Part shown: in pieces, positions 1 to 9,689 of the stretch
Position numbering within the stretch: the first letter of the stretch is position 1
Layout: the number at the start of each line of letters is the position of its first letter
Assembly: GCF_021404405.1 (NCBI RefSeq)
Contig: NZ_JABFTV010000004.1
Coordinates: forward strand, 1-64,000
Length of the DNA stretch: 64,000 bases
Reading direction: 5' to 3'
Source of the DNA: Billgrantia aerodenitrificans
GTDB lineage: Bacteria > Pseudomonadota > Gammaproteobacteria > Pseudomonadales > Halomonadaceae
Made by a program: the position numbers and the translations under genes
Notes under the pieces: model-generated
Databases searched by the model: none
Seen by the model: only the letters and a program-made list of their open reading frames with translations
Told to the model about the DNA's origin: nothing

Positions 1-1
1 C

Positions 2-355
2 GTTGGCCCTGCGGTATCTCTCCGACTGTTGGCGATGCTGCGTAGCCGTGCTTTCGAAAGCGCCCGCCAGGCGGCGGCGTTTGCGGGGCTCGTGCCCGTC
101 AGTTGGGAATCGGGTAGCTCCGTACGCGGGCGTCCCCGCTTGTCGAAAGCCGGCAATCCGAAACTACGGCAGAGCCTGTACATGGCAGCCGTCGTTGGGC
201 TGAGGCGGAATCCCGATATCTCGGCGTTATATCAACGGCTTACAGGAAACGGCAAGAGCAAGATGGTGGCCTTGGGGGCGGCAATGCGTAAGCTGATCCA
301 TATCGCTTACGGGGTCCTCAAGACGCAAACCGAATATCGGCCACAAACCGCCTGA
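2..355 (+). mobile_element. IS110-family transposase, C-terminal part (cut by window edge)
   Basis: The frame is open from the window edge and ends at a TGA at 353-355. The visible 117 residues match the C-terminal Transposase_20 half of IS110/IS116/IS902 transposases: an AAFAGLVPVSWESG stretch, then a Gly-Asn-x-x-x-Arg-x-x-x-Tyr-Met-Ala segment and the closing RKLIHIAYGVL helix. The N-terminal DEDD catalytic half lies outside the window, so intactness cannot be judged. It ends only 50 bases before pqqC, in the same direction, so the element sits exactly where pqqA/pqqB would be expected. Whether it separates pqqCDE from a native promoter or from pqqAB is inference. Confidence 0.85.
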
Positions 356-405
356 TGGGGCATTTGTGGCCGGTTAGGAGAGATGGTATCTAAGAGGGAC
401 TCGCC

Positions 406-1179
406 ATGAACGCCGTGCAAACACCATCACCGTTGGCTGCCGTGCTCTCGCCCGAGGCCTTTCGTGAGGCCCTGATGGCCAAGGGCGCCTATTACCATAT
501 TCACCATCCTTATCAGATCGACATGGCCGAAGGGCGCTCCACGCCGGAGCAGATCCGTGGCTGGGTGGCCAATCGCTTCTATTACCAGGTGATGATCCCG
601 CAGAAGGACGCCGCGCTGCTGGCCAACTGCCCGGATGCCGACACCCGGCGGCGCTGGATCCAGCGCCTGCTTGACCACGACGGTCGCGATGACGACGCCG
701 GCGGCATCAAGGCCTGGCTGACCCTGGGCGAAGCGGTGGGGCTGACCCGCGACAAGCTGTGGTCGCAGCAGCACGTCTTGCCCGGGGTGCGCTTCGCGGT
801 GGATGCCTACGTCAATTTCGTGCGCCGGGCGAGCTGGCAGGAGGGGGCGATCTCTTCGCTCACCGAGCTGTTCGCCCCCCTGGCGCACCAGAGCCGCCTC
901 GATACCTGGCCGGGCCACTATCCCTGGATCGACGAGGCCGGCTACGGCTACTTCCGCAAGCGCCTGAAGGAGGCACGCCGCGACGTCGAGCATGGCCTGG
1001 AGGTGGCGCTGGCGGTGTGCACCAGCGTGGAAACCCAGCAGCGCGCCCTCGATATCCTGCAGTTCAAGCTCGACGTGCTGTGGAGCATGCTCGACGCCAT
1101 GACCCTGGCCTATCAGCTCGGCCGTCCGCCCTACCATAGCGTGACCGAGCGGGCCGTGTTCCATCGGGGGCTGGCATGA
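406..1179 (+). CDS. pqqC: Pyrroloquinoline-quinone synthase PqqC
   Basis: PqqC is the cofactor-free oxidase that catalyses the last step of PQQ biosynthesis, ring closure and oxidation of the AHQQ intermediate, in the cytoplasm. The 257-residue product has the usual family length (about 250) and the typical all-helical haem-oxygenase-like sequence, including an [10 protein letters not shown] segment near residue 32 and a [14 protein letters not shown] segment near residue 145. The ATG at 406 follows a purine-rich AGAGGGA. Its stop overlaps the pqqD start (ATGA at 1176-1179), so pqqC, pqqD and pqqE form one translationally coupled operon. pqqA and pqqB are not upstream in the window; an IS110 transposase end is there instead. 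Confidence 0.96.
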   Translation: MNAVQTPSPLAAVLSPEAFREALMAKGAYYHIHHPYQIDMAEGRSTPEQIRGWVANRFYYQVMIPQKDAALLANCPDADTRRRWIQRLLDHDGRDDDAGGIKAWLTLGEAVGLTRDKLWSQQHVLPGVRFAVDAYVNFVRRASWQEGAISSLTELFAPLAHQSRLDTWPGHYPWIDEAGYGYFRKRLKEARRDVEHGLEVALAVCTSVETQQRALDILQFKLDVLWSMLDAMTLAYQLGRPPYHSVTERAVFHRGLA

Positions 1180-1448
1180 GCCCGGAGGTGGCTCCGGCGC
1201 TGCGCCGCGGCTGGCGGCTGCAGTGGGAGCCCGCCCAGCAACGCCACGTCCTGCTCTACCCCGAGGGCATGGTGCAGCTCAACGAGAGTGCCGGCGCGAT
1301 CCTGACGCTGGTCGATGGCCGGCGCCATGAGGCGGACATCGTGGCCGCGCTGGAGGCGCAGTTTCCCGGTACCGCGGAGATCGCCGACGATGTGGCGGCG
1401 TTTCTCGCCGAGGCCGGGCGCCAGGGCTGGCTGGAGGCGAGCCCATGA
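1176..1448 (+). CDS. pqqD: PQQ biosynthesis chaperone PqqD
   Basis: PqqD is a small peptide-binding chaperone (RiPP recognition element) that presents the precursor peptide PqqA to the radical SAM enzyme PqqE. The 90-residue product has the expected length and the family pattern, with an [17 protein letters not shown] strand-helix region around residues 27-43 and a [19 protein letters not shown] helix region after it. It overlaps pqqC and pqqE by four bases at each end (ATGA), which points to coupled synthesis in fixed ratio. No PqqA coding sequence was recognised in the window, so its substrate must be encoded elsewhere. Confidence 0.95.
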   Translation: MSPEVAPALRRGWRLQWEPAQQRHVLLYPEGMVQLNESAGAILTLVDGRRHEADIVAALEAQFPGTAEIADDVAAFLAEAGRQGWLEASP

Positions 1449-2584
1449 GCCTTGCCGCGTCCCCGCAAGCGATCGACCCGCCGCTGTGGCTGCTGGCTGA
1501 GCTGACCTATCGTTGCCCGCTGCAGTGTCCCTACTGCTCCAACCCGCTCGACTTCGCCCGCTACCGTGAGGAACTCGACACCGACGCCTGGATCGATGTG
1601 CTGCGCCAGGCGCGGGCCATGGGCGCCGTGCAGCTCGGTTTCTCCGGGGGCGAGCCGTTGGTGCGGCGCGACCTGGAGGTGCTGGTCGCCGAGGCGCGGC
1701 GGCTCGGCTTCTACACCAACCTGATCACTTCCGGGGTGGGGCTGGACGGCGCCCGAATCGAGGCGTTGCGCGAAGCGGGGCTGGATCACATCCAGATCAG
1801 CCTGCAGGCCGCGGATGACGAGCTGGCCGCCGCCGTGGCGGGCTCGGCCAAGGCCCATGCCGCCAAGCTGGCCATGGCACGGGCGGTCAAGGCGGCCGGC
1901 TATCCCATGGTGCTCAACGTGGTGCTGCATCGCCACAACATCGACGACACCGACCGGCTGATCGCCCTGTGCGACGAGCTGGGGGCGGACGTCGTGGAGC
2001 TGGCCAGCTGCCAGTACTACGGCTGGGCCAAGCTCAACCGCGCCGGACTGCTGCCGAGCCGTGCTCAGGTCGAGCGTGCCGAGGCGGTAACGCAGCGCTG
2101 GCGCGAGCGTCTCGCCGAGCGCGGGAGGGAGATGCGCCTGCTGTTCGTGGTACCCGACTACTTTGCCGAGCGCCCCAAGGCGTGCATGGGCGGCTGGGGG
2201 GCGATCTTCATGACCGTAGCGCCGGACGGCAGCGTGTTGCCGTGTCATAGTGCACGTGAGCTACCCATGGCCTTTCCCCAGGTGCGCGACGGCTCGCTCG
2301 AGGAGATCTGGTACGCCAGCGAAGCGTTCAACCGCTTTCGCGGCGACGCCTGGATGCCCGAGCCCTGCGGCAGCTGCAGCGAGCGCCACCAGGACCACGG
2401 CGGCTGCCGCTGTCAGGCGTTCCTGCTCACCGGCGACCCGGCGGCGGCCGACCCGGTGTGCAGCAAGTCGCCCCGGCGCGAGCTGATCGACCGGGCCGTG
2501 GCCGAAGCCGCCGATTCGGCAGGCGACATCGCAACGCTGGTGCCGAGGCAGGCAAGGCATTCGCGCACCTTCTGGCGCGGCTGA
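1445..2584 (+). CDS. pqqE: PqqA peptide cyclase PqqE (radical SAM)
   Basis: PqqE forms the Glu-Tyr carbon-carbon crosslink in the PqqA precursor. The 379-residue protein starts with the radical SAM barrel: Cys24-x3-Cys28-x2-Cys31 binds the SAM-cleaving 4Fe-4S cluster, and GFSGGEP follows near residue 68. A C-terminal SPASM region supplies the auxiliary cluster ligands, with Cys in CMGG, LPCHS, EPCGSC, GGCRC and PVCSK. The ATG is embedded in the pqqD stop (1445-1448), so the start is set by coupling. It is the last gene of pqqCDE, and a 291-base gap follows before ercA. Confidence 0.96.
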   Translation: MSLAASPQAIDPPLWLLAELTYRCPLQCPYCSNPLDFARYREELDTDAWIDVLRQARAMGAVQLGFSGGEPLVRRDLEVLVAEARRLGFYTNLITSGVGLDGARIEALREAGLDHIQISLQAADDELAAAVAGSAKAHAAKLAMARAVKAAGYPMVLNVVLHRHNIDDTDRLIALCDELGADVVELASCQYYGWAKLNRAGLLPSRAQVERAEAVTQRWRERLAERGREMRLLFVVPDYFAERPKACMGGWGAIFMTVAPDGSVLPCHSARELPMAFPQVRDGSLEEIWYASEAFNRFRGDAWMPEPCGSCSERHQDHGGCRCQAFLLTGDPAAADPVCSKSPRRELIDRAVAEAADSAGDIATLVPRQARHSRTFWRG

Positions 2585-2875
2585 GAAGATACCCGACCAA
2601 GGGCGAAGAGCGCTGGGGCAGGCCGGCTCGTACCATGACGGTAATGCGCCCACGCGAGGCGACGACATAACAAGAAACCGCTGATCTCGGCCGCGCCTCT
2701 GCCGGTCAGCGTCAAGGGAAGCGCTGGACAAATCGCCGAGCGAGGTGAAGCACAAGGCGCCCGGAGCACAGGAACCGGAGCATATTGAGGTATATGTGAG
2801 GATTCCGCGCACCGCGCAACGCAGTGATTCGCTCGTGCAGGCATTTGTGCAGTGTTTCCCAAGCGGAGACCCGGT
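2585..2875. other. Intergenic region pqqE-ercA
   Basis: This 291-base gap holds no convincing gene. Just after the pqqE stop is ACCCGACCAAGG (2591-2602), whose last nine bases match the box shared with other promoters of this locus. Bases 2860-2875 carry the ercA ribosome binding site (GGAGA). The remainder presumably contains the ercA promoter, which could not be assigned with confidence. Confidence 0.5.
2591..2602 (+). promoter_or_regulatory. Partial copy of shared CTACGACCAAGG box upstream of ercA
   Basis: ACCCGACCAAGG keeps CGACCAAGG of the 12-base box found exactly upstream of nosP and pedF. It lies about 270 bases before ercA. The core match is seen; the function as a regulator site is inferred. 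Confidence 0.35.
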
Positions 2876-4039
2876 ATGGCATCCAATATCAACGAGCTGC
2901 GCAAGTTCGTGGCTCCGGAGATCATCTTCGGCGACGGTGCCCGGCGCGCCGTGGCCAACTTCGTGGGCACCTTCGGCGCCGAGCGGGTGCTGCTGGTGTC
3001 GGACCCCGGCGTGGTGCTGGCCGGCTGGGTCGAGGAGGTGGAGGCGGATCTGGCGGAGCAGGGCATCTTCAGCCAGCGCTTCACCTCGGTCTCGCCCAAC
3101 CCGCGGGCCGAGGAGGTCATGGCGGGCGCCATGGCCTACCGCGAGATGGGCGCCCAGGCCATCGTCGCCATCGGCGGCGGTAGCCCCATGGATTGCGCCA
3201 AGGGCATCGGCATCGTCGTCGCCCACGACGGCCACATCATCGACTTCGAGGGCGTCGACACCCTGCGGGTGCCCATCCCGCCGCTGATCTTCGTGCCCAC
3301 CACGGCGGGCACGTCGGCGGACATCTCCCAGTTCGCGATCATCTCCGACCAGCAGCGGCGCATGAAATTCTCCATCGTCAGCAAGTCGGTGGTACCGGAC
3401 GTCTCGCTGATCGACCCCCAGGTCACCCTGACCATGAGCCCCTTCCTCACGGCGTGCACCGGCGTCGATGCCCTGGTGCATGCCATCGAGGCCTTCGTCT
3501 CCACCGGCAGCGGACCGCTCACCGATGCCCATGCCCTGGAGGCCATGCGCCTGATCAATGGGCATCTGGTGGCGCTGGTACAGGCTCCCCACGACCTGGA
3601 ACTGCGTTCCCAGGTCATGCTCGGCAGCATGCAGGCGGGGCTGGCGTTCTCCAACGCCATACTCGGCGCCGTACATGCCATGTCGCACAGTCTCGGCGGC
3701 TTCCTCGACCTGCCCCATGGGCTGTGCAATTCACTGCTGCTCGAGCACGTGGTGGCCTACAACTTCGAAGCCGCGCCGGAGCGCTTCACCCGCATTGCCG
3801 AGACCCTGGGCATCGACTGTCGCGGGTTGAACAGCACACAGGTCAAGGCGCGGCTGATCGATCACCTGATCGAGTTGAAGCGGGCCGTGGGCCTGACGGG
3901 CAGCCTGGGCAGGCTCGGTGTCCACACCAGCGACGTGCCGTTCCTGGCCCGCCACGCACTGGAGGACCCCTGCATCCTGACCAATCCGCGCCGCTCCAGC
4001 CCCCGCGACGTCCAGGTGGTGTACGAGGAGGCGATGTGA
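2876..4039 (+). CDS. ercA: Iron-containing alcohol dehydrogenase ErcA
   Basis: This is a group III (Fe-dependent) alcohol dehydrogenase of 387 residues. In Pseudomonas ErcA belongs to the regulatory cascade of ethanol oxidation and lies next to a sensor kinase, as here. The NAD-binding motif GGGSPMDCAKG and the metal-binding region are present: Asp and His in DALVHAIEAF, and the histidines of HAMSHSLGGFLDLPHG. A GTG at 2852 would add eight residues, but the ATG at 2876 is preferred because GGAGA lies six bases upstream and the product then begins MASNINELRKFVAPEI, the usual family start. The next gene, a sensor kinase, follows after 22 bases and is probably co-transcribed. Whether ErcA is an enzyme or mainly a sensor component is not visible from the sequence. 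Confidence 0.9.
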   Translation: MASNINELRKFVAPEIIFGDGARRAVANFVGTFGAERVLLVSDPGVVLAGWVEEVEADLAEQGIFSQRFTSVSPNPRAEEVMAGAMAYREMGAQAIVAIGGGSPMDCAKGIGIVVAHDGHIIDFEGVDTLRVPIPPLIFVPTTAGTSADISQFAIISDQQRRMKFSIVSKSVVPDVSLIDPQVTLTMSPFLTACTGVDALVHAIEAFVSTGSGPLTDAHALEAMRLINGHLVALVQAPHDLELRSQVMLGSMQAGLAFSNAILGAVHAMSHSLGGFLDLPHGLCNSLLLEHVVAYNFEAAPERFTRIAETLGIDCRGLNSTQVKARLIDHLIELKRAVGLTGSLGRLGVHTSDVPFLARHALEDPCILTNPRRSSPRDVQVVYEEAM

Positions 4040-4061
4040 CGCGCCAAGCGACAGGTAGCCG

Positions 4062-5801
4062 ATGAAGAAGGCCGGCGACCCCGAGGGCTATTCGGTCAGT
4101 CAGCTGCTGGGCTTGGGTCAGCAGTCGGCGCGCAAGAGCTACTACCCCGAGCTGACGGCGCGCATGGCCGAGCTCGAGGCGGAGCGCAACCGCTACAAAT
4201 GGCTGTTCGAGAACGCCCTGCACGGTATCTTCCAGGCCTCGCTGGGCGGACGCCTGCTGGCCGCCAATCCGGCGCTGGCGGCCATGCTCGGCGATGCCGA
4301 CGTGGCCGCCACGCTGGCACGCTGCACGTCGCTGGAAGCGCTGTTCGCCGATGCCGAGGGACTCGACGAGGTCTCCCGCCTGCTGCACAGGCAGGGTCAC
4401 CTGCAAGGCCATACCACCTGGCTGGCCGGCTGCGACGGCAGGCGGGTACCGGTGGCCCTGACCCTGCTGCGCAAGCCGGACCGGGGCGGCGAGATCCTGG
4501 TCGAGGGTTTCGTGGCCGACATCACCGAGCGCGAACGCGCGCGCCAGGAGCTGCTGGCGCTCAATGCGCGGCTCGAGGCTCGCGTGCGCGAGCGCACCCA
4601 GCGGCTCGAGCAGCTCAATGACGATCTGGCCGGCGAGGTGGCCGAACGCCGCCTGATCGAGGAGCAGCTGCGCGCCGCCCGTGACCTGGCCCAGGAGGCC
4701 AATCGCAGCAAGGACCGCTACCTGGCGGCAGCCAGCCACGACTTGTTGCAGCCGCTCAATGCGGCCCGGCTGCTGGTCTCCACCCTGCGCGAGCGTGCCT
4801 TGGACGATGACGCGAGCCGCCTGGTCGACAGCATCCATCTCTCCCTCGAGGGCGCCGAGGAGCTGCTCACCGACCTGCTCGACATCGCCCGGCTCGACCA
4901 GGAGCGCATCCAGCCGCAGCGCGAGTGCTTTCCGCTCGCGCAGATGCTGTGCGGCCTGGTGGCCGAGTACGCGCCGCGTGCCCAGCGCAAGGCGCTGCGC
5001 TTTCGCTGCGTGGAGAGCAGCCTGTACGTCGACAGTGACCACCGCCTGCTGGGGCGGGTGTTGCGCAACCTGCTCTCCAATGCCTGCCGCTACACCGACG
5101 CCGGCAGCGTACTGCTGGGCGTGCGGCGCCGCGGCGACGTCGTTTCCATCGAGGTGCACGACAGCGGGCCGGGCATTCCGCCGGATCAGCTGCGGGCGAT
5201 CTTCGAGGAGTATCACCAGCTCAACGCCGAGCGGGCGCGTAACCGGCAGGGGGTGGGGCTCGGGCTGGCCATCGTCGAGCGCATCTGCCAGCGGCTGGGG
5301 CTGGCGGTGTCGGTGACCTCCACCCTTGGGCGGGGCTCGAGCTTTGCCGTCCAGGTGCCGATCTGCCGCCCGGCGCCTGCCCAGGCTGCCTCGTCGGCCG
5401 CCGCTCAGCCGGACAGCCCGCTGACGGGGCGGCGCATGCTGGTGGTGGACAACGACAGCCGGATCCTGATGGGCATGCAGGCCCTGCTCGAGCAGTGGGG
5501 CATGCGGTGCGATACCGCCCACGATTTCGACGAGGTGCTGGAGCAGCGGCTCGCGGCGCCCGACGTGCTGCTGGTGGACCTGCATCTCGATGCCGGAGAG
5601 ACCGGTGACCGGCTGGTGGAGAAGCTGCGGCGGCACTGGCGGCAGCCGCAGCTGCCGGCGGTGGTGATCACCGCCGACCGCTCCGAGGCCTGGCGCCGCA
5701 CCCTGGCGGAGTGCGGTATCCCGCTGCTGCACAAGCCGCTGCGACCCGGCAAGCTGCGTGCCGTGCTCAGTCAACTGATCGCGCGCCAAGAGAAGGGATG
5801 A
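4062..5801 (+). CDS. ercS: ErcS-like hybrid sensor histidine kinase
   Basis: This cytoplasmic hybrid kinase has 579 residues and no membrane segment. Order of parts: a PAS-like domain (about 45-155), a coiled coil (about 157-210), a HisKA domain with the phospho-accepting His226 in [16 protein letters not shown], a HATPase domain with N-box NLLSNACRYT near 336 and G-boxes DSGPGIP and GVGLGLAIV, and a C-terminal receiver with Asp463/Asp465 and phospho-acceptor Asp506. It shares the [13 protein letters not shown] box with the kinase at 7095-9689, so both belong to the NahK/ErcS group. Position directly after ercA matches the Pseudomonas ercA-ercS order as I recall it. It presumably feeds phosphate, directly or via a phosphotransfer protein, to the AgmR-type regulator of this locus. 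Confidence 0.8.
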   Translation: MKKAGDPEGYSVSQLLGLGQQSARKSYYPELTARMAELEAERNRYKWLFENALHGIFQASLGGRLLAANPALAAMLGDADVAATLARCTSLEALFADAEGLDEVSRLLHRQGHLQGHTTWLAGCDGRRVPVALTLLRKPDRGGEILVEGFVADITERERARQELLALNARLEARVRERTQRLEQLNDDLAGEVAERRLIEEQLRAARDLAQEANRSKDRYLAAASHDLLQPLNAARLLVSTLRERALDDDASRLVDSIHLSLEGAEELLTDLLDIARLDQERIQPQRECFPLAQMLCGLVAEYAPRAQRKALRFRCVESSLYVDSDHRLLGRVLRNLLSNACRYTDAGSVLLGVRRRGDVVSIEVHDSGPGIPPDQLRAIFEEYHQLNAERARNRQGVGLGLAIVERICQRLGLAVSVTSTLGRGSSFAVQVPICRPAPAQAASSAAAQPDSPLTGRRMLVVDNDSRILMGMQALLEQWGMRCDTAHDFDEVLEQRLAAPDVLLVDLHLDAGETGDRLVEKLRRHWRQPQLPAVVITADRSEAWRRTLAECGIPLLHKPLRPGKLRAVLSQLIARQEKG

Positions 5802-5813
5802 GCGAAGCTACAA

Positions 5814-5825
5814 CCTTGGTCGTAG
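5814..5825 (-). promoter_or_regulatory. CTACGACCAAGG box upstream of nosP
   Basis: The minus strand reads CTACGACCAAGG exactly, 96 bases before the nosP start. The same 12 bases occur at 17976-17987 before pedF, and ten of them before the alcohol dehydrogenase at 30474. A role as binding site of a locus regulator is inferred. Confidence 0.55.
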
Positions 5826-5920
5826 CCGTGTAAGCGTGCCCCGGCACTCAAGTCCTATGTTGCTGCTTTGCATCAAGCCCTAGACTGAAAGCAGGATCCC
5901 TGTCTTGCTCGAGGAGTGCC

Positions 5921-7108
5921 ATGTTGCCATTAGCGAAGTCGCATTACCGTGACCAGGCTTTGCCGGATGAGCCCCTGCGCGTGGCGCACTCCTTCGCCAG
6001 GGACCCCGAACTGGCGGCTCAGTACCTGGCCAGCCGACTGCTGCACCCCGACCTCGAGGGCGTGCTGTTCTTCTGTTCCGCCGAGCACGATCTGCCGGCC
6101 CTGGCCACGGCCCTGGAGGCGCATCTGGGGGGCGTCAAGCTGTGCGGCTGCACCACCGCCGGCGAACTTGGCAGCGACGGCTACTCGCGAGGCTCCATCG
6201 TGGCGGTGGGCTTCGACCGCCGGGCCTTTGCTCTCGACTATCGGCTGATCCGCGATCTCGACCGTTTCACCCTGCTCGACGCCCAGCGCATCACCGACCG
6301 GCTGATGGAGCACTGTACCCGTTCGGGGCTGGCGCCGCTCAAGGGCCACACCTTCGCCATGACCCTGCTCGACGGGCTCTCGACCTGCGAGGAGCAGGTG
6401 CTGCTGACCTTGACCTCGGTGCTGGCCGGGATTCCTCACTTCGGTGGCAGCGCCGGCGACGACAACCGCCTCACCGGCACGCACGTGTACGGCGAGGGCG
6501 CCTTTCATGATCGCGCCGCCGTGGTGCTGATGGTCAACACCGCGCTGGATTTCGAAGTGTTCTCGACCCACCACCTGCGCCCCAGCGGCGAGAAGCTGGT
6601 GGTCACGGCGGCCGACCAGGAGCAGCGCCGGGTGATGGAGCTCAACGCCGAGCCGGCGGCTCTGGAGTACGCGCGACTGGTGGGCTGTACGCTGGAAGAA
6701 CTGAACCCCGAGGTGTTCGCGCGTCATCCGCTCGCCGTGAGGCTCCACGACAAGACCTACGTACGCGCCATCCAGAGCGTCAATCCCGACCTCAGCCTGA
6801 GCTTCTACTGCGCCGTGGAGACCGGCATCGTGCTGACGGCCATGCAGGCGAGCGATCTGCTGACGGATCTCGACCGTGAAATCGCCGACATCGAAGGGCG
6901 CCTGGGGCCGGCGGAGTGCATCCTCGGCTGCGACTGCTTCCTGCGCCGCCTGGAACTCGAGCAGGAGGGGCGGCAGCAGGCGGCCGGGGAGTTCTACCGC
7001 CAGCGCCGCATCCTCGGCTTCAACACCTACGGCGAGCACTACAGCGGCCTGCACCTCAACCAGACCTTCAGCGGGGTCTACATAGGACGCTCCCGTGGCG
7101 ACCACTGA
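5921..7108 (+). CDS. nosP: FIST-domain sensor protein NosP
   Basis: The 395-residue cytoplasmic protein has a FIST_N domain (about 30-225: GVLFFCSAEHDLPAL, CGCTTAGELG, GIPHFGGSAGDD) followed by a FIST_C domain (about 225-375). In Pseudomonas and relatives, FIST proteins encoded beside NahK are haem-containing nitric oxide sensors (NosP) that control the kinase's autophosphorylation. Here the stop codon overlaps the following kinase gene by 14 bases (7095-7108), the arrangement expected for a NosP-NahK pair. GAGGAG lies a few bases before the ATG. NO sensing is family knowledge; I did not identify the haem ligand. Confidence 0.85.
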   Translation: MLPLAKSHYRDQALPDEPLRVAHSFARDPELAAQYLASRLLHPDLEGVLFFCSAEHDLPALATALEAHLGGVKLCGCTTAGELGSDGYSRGSIVAVGFDRRAFALDYRLIRDLDRFTLLDAQRITDRLMEHCTRSGLAPLKGHTFAMTLLDGLSTCEEQVLLTLTSVLAGIPHFGGSAGDDNRLTGTHVYGEGAFHDRAAVVLMVNTALDFEVFSTHHLRPSGEKLVVTAADQEQRRVMELNAEPAALEYARLVGCTLEELNPEVFARHPLAVRLHDKTYVRAIQSVNPDLSLSFYCAVETGIVLTAMQASDLLTDLDREIADIEGRLGPAECILGCDCFLRRLELEQEGRQQAAGEFYRQRRILGFNTYGEHYSGLHLNQTFSGVYIGRSRGDH

Positions 7109-9689
7109 GCGCGAACGCGAGCTGGAGCGCCAGGTCGCCAAGCTTCAGCGCATCAACGCGGCGCTGATCGAGCGGGTCGAGTCGAGCAACCTGCCGCGTA
7201 CCGCGCCCTATGCCGCCTTCGAGCATGCCGCTCTGCTGGCCGAGCAGGTGCGCGAGCGAACCCGCGCGCTCAACCAGACCCTGCATGAGCTGCGTGCCAG
7301 CAACCGCCTGCTGGGCGAGGCGCGGGAGCGGGCCGAGCAGGCCAACCAGTACCTGGTCGATGCCATCGAGAGCATCACCGACGCCTTCGTGCTGTTCGGT
7401 GCCGACCAGCGCATTCGTCACTACAACAGCCGCTTCGCCGAGTTCTGGCGGCCGGCAGGCATCGAGGTGCATGCCGGCATGACCCTGGAGGAGCTGCGCC
7501 GGCTGGCGCTGAGCTCGGGGTTGGTGGTCAGCGAGCAGCTCAAGCAGCGCCAGGGGCGTACCGTCTATCAGCTTCACGACGGGCGCTGGGTGCAGGTCAA
7601 CCAGCGGCCGATTCGCGGCGGCGGCAGGGTATTCCTCTACGTCGACATCACCGAGCTCAAGCGCCATGAGCACGCCGAGCGCGAGCATGCCCTGGCGCAG
7701 AAGTCGCGCCTGCTGCAGGCCACCCTGGACAGCCTCTCCCAGGGGGTTGCCGTGGTCACCCCTCAGGGCCAGCTGGAGATGCACAACCAGCGCTTCTCTC
7801 AGCTCACCGGTCTCGCGGGGCTGACGCTGCCGCTGGCGCTGACCGAGCTGAGCCGCGCCAGCGAACTGGTCGACCCAGCCGATGGGCAGGCCGTGCTGGC
7901 CGCCTGCGAGCGCCGGCTCAGCGACGGCCGCGTGGTGGAGGTACGCGGCCACCCCATGCCGGGCGGCGGTCAGGTGCTGACCTACACCGACATCACCGAG
8001 CGCATTCGCCAGGCCGAGGCGCTGGCCGAGCGGGAACGCTGGATCCGTACCATCACCGACCACGTGCCGGCGATGATCGCCTACCTGGATCGCGAGCTGC
8101 GCTACGTGTTCACCAACCGGGTCTACGAGGAGTGGTACGGCTGGCCCCACGACCTGCTGCTGGGTTCGGCGCTCGGCGACCTCCATTCGGCGGAGCATTG
8201 CGCGCGCCTGATGCCCTACCTGCAGCGGGTGCTGGCGGGGGAGCGCATCAGCTTCGAACTGCCCGAACAGAATGCCGAGGGCGAGCACCGGGTGCTGCTG
8301 CGGGCCTACGTGCCGCACCGGGACAGCGACGGCAGCGTGATCGGCTTCTTCGTGCTGATCCGTGACATCACCGAGCAGCGGCGCACCTCCGAGGCGCTGC
8401 ACCATGCCTATCAGAACCTCGAGCAGCGAGTGCGGGAGCGTACCGCGGAGCTGACCCGGGTCAACGCCCAACTGCGCGAGGAGATCGAGGAGCGGCTGGC
8501 CGCCGAAGGCCAACTGCGCGAGGCCAAGACCGAGGCCGAGGCGGCCAACCTCTCCAAGACCAAGTTCCTGGCAGCGGTGAGCCATGACCTGCTGCAGCCG
8601 CTCAATGCGGCCCGGTTGTTCGTCGGTGCCCTGGTGGAGCAGGAGATGTCGCCGGCCAATCAGGAGCTGATCCAGCAGGTGGGCCATTCGCTGAAGGACG
8701 TGGAGGCGCTGCTCGGCACCCTGGTCGACATCTCCAAGCTGGATGCCGGCGTGATCACCCCCGAGGTCGCGCCCTTCGCCATTCGCGACCTGCTCGACGG
8801 CCTGGCGCGGGAGTATCGTCAGGTGGCCGCCAGCGAGGGTCTGGAGTTCCACTACGTGCCGTCGTCGGCGCTGGTCAGCAGCGACATCTCGCTGCTCGCC
8901 CGGGTGATCCGCAACCTGCTCAGCAACGCCGTGCGCTATACCCCTCGCGGCCGCCTGCTGCTGGGCTGTCGGCGGCGCCGGGAGGGGCTCGAGATCCAGG
9001 TACTCGATACCGGCTGCGGCATCGCCGAAGAGGAGCGCGAGCTGATCTTCCAGGAGTTTCGGCGTCTGCCGGCGGCGGCCAACGCGCGGGATCGTGGCCT
9101 GGGTCTCGGCCTCTCCATCGTCGACAAGATCACGCGCATGCTGCAGCAGCCGGTGCGGGTGGCGTCGCGGGTCGGGCACGGCACCCTGTTCGGTGTGACG
9201 CTGCCCTACGCCCAGCGCGTCGAGGTCGGCGAGCGGCGTCAGCCAGTAGGCTGCGTGGCCGGTCGCGAACTCGCCGGACGGCGGCTGTGGGTGGTGGACA
9301 ACGATCCTTCCATCTGCCTGGCCATGCGCCACCTGCTGGAACGCTGGGGCTGTCAGGTGGTGGTCGCCGAGAGTGAGGAGCGTCTCGCCGCGCGGGTGAA
9401 CCTGGCCGACGGCGAGGCCGATGCCCTGGTGGTCGACTATCACCTCGACCACGAGCGCAGCGGGGTGGCGCTGGCGGAGCGCATCAACGCGCTACGTCAG
9501 GAGCCGCTGCCGGTATTGGTGATCACCGCCGATCACAGTCGCGAGCTGCGCCAGCGGGTGCGCGAGCTGGGCTTCCAGCTGCTCAACAAGCCGGTCAAGC
9601 CGCTGCGCTTGAGAACCACGCTGCAGCAGCTGCTGGCGGAGACTCCACTCGAATTCGTCGAGGGAGCGGATCAGGGCTTGCGCAGATAG
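7095..9689 (+). CDS. nahK: NahK-type hybrid sensor histidine kinase
   Basis: This 864-residue cytoplasmic hybrid kinase begins with a coiled coil (residues 1-90). Three PAS-type domains follow (about 92-195, 205-300 and 310-435, the last with the [19 protein letters not shown] start), then a second coiled coil. HisKA carries His497 in [14 protein letters not shown], HATPase carries [11 protein letters not shown] and GLGLGLSIV, and the C-terminal receiver has phospho-acceptor Asp781. In Pseudomonas NahK-type kinases are inhibited by NO-bound NosP and feed a biofilm phosphorelay; a link to ethanol metabolism has also been proposed. It is coupled to nosP and converges with agmR, the two coding ends overlapping by 19 bases (9671-9689). 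Confidence 0.85.
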   Translation: MATTERERELERQVAKLQRINAALIERVESSNLPRTAPYAAFEHAALLAEQVRERTRALNQTLHELRASNRLLGEARERAEQANQYLVDAIESITDAFVLFGADQRIRHYNSRFAEFWRPAGIEVHAGMTLEELRRLALSSGLVVSEQLKQRQGRTVYQLHDGRWVQVNQRPIRGGGRVFLYVDITELKRHEHAEREHALAQKSRLLQATLDSLSQGVAVVTPQGQLEMHNQRFSQLTGLAGLTLPLALTELSRASELVDPADGQAVLAACERRLSDGRVVEVRGHPMPGGGQVLTYTDITERIRQAEALAERERWIRTITDHVPAMIAYLDRELRYVFTNRVYEEWYGWPHDLLLGSALGDLHSAEHCARLMPYLQRVLAGERISFELPEQNAEGEHRVLLRAYVPHRDSDGSVIGFFVLIRDITEQRRTSEALHHAYQNLEQRVRERTAELTRVNAQLREEIEERLAAEGQLREAKTEAEAANLSKTKFLAAVSHDLLQPLNAARLFVGALVEQEMSPANQELIQQVGHSLKDVEALLGTLVDISKLDAGVITPEVAPFAIRDLLDGLAREYRQVAASEGLEFHYVPSSALVSSDISLLARVIRNLLSNAVRYTPRGRLLLGCRRRREGLEIQVLDTGCGIAEEERELIFQEFRRLPAAANARDRGLGLGLSIVDKITRMLQQPVRVASRVGHGTLFGVTLPYAQRVEVGERRQPVGCVAGRELAGRRLWVVDNDPSICLAMRHLLERWGCQVVVAESEERLAARVNLADGEADALVVDYHLDHERSGVALAERINALRQEPLPVLVITADHSRELRQRVRELGFQLLNKPVKPLRLRTTLQQLLAETPLEFVEGADQGLRR

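Noticed and set aside
3843..5789. Long open frame (648 codons) opposite the ErcS-like kinase
   Set aside because: It is a shadow of the GC-rich kinase gene: low-complexity His/Gln/Arg/Gly-rich product without domains, while the plus strand encodes clear HisKA, HATPase and receiver motifs.
5838..5866. Sigma-54 promoter before nosP (GG/GC elements)
   Set aside because: The spacing between the GG and GC elements is too long for sigma-54.
7068..9452. 794-codon open frame opposite nahK
   Set aside because: Same effect of high GC and codon bias; no recognisable domain, and the plus strand carries PAS, kinase and receiver motifs.
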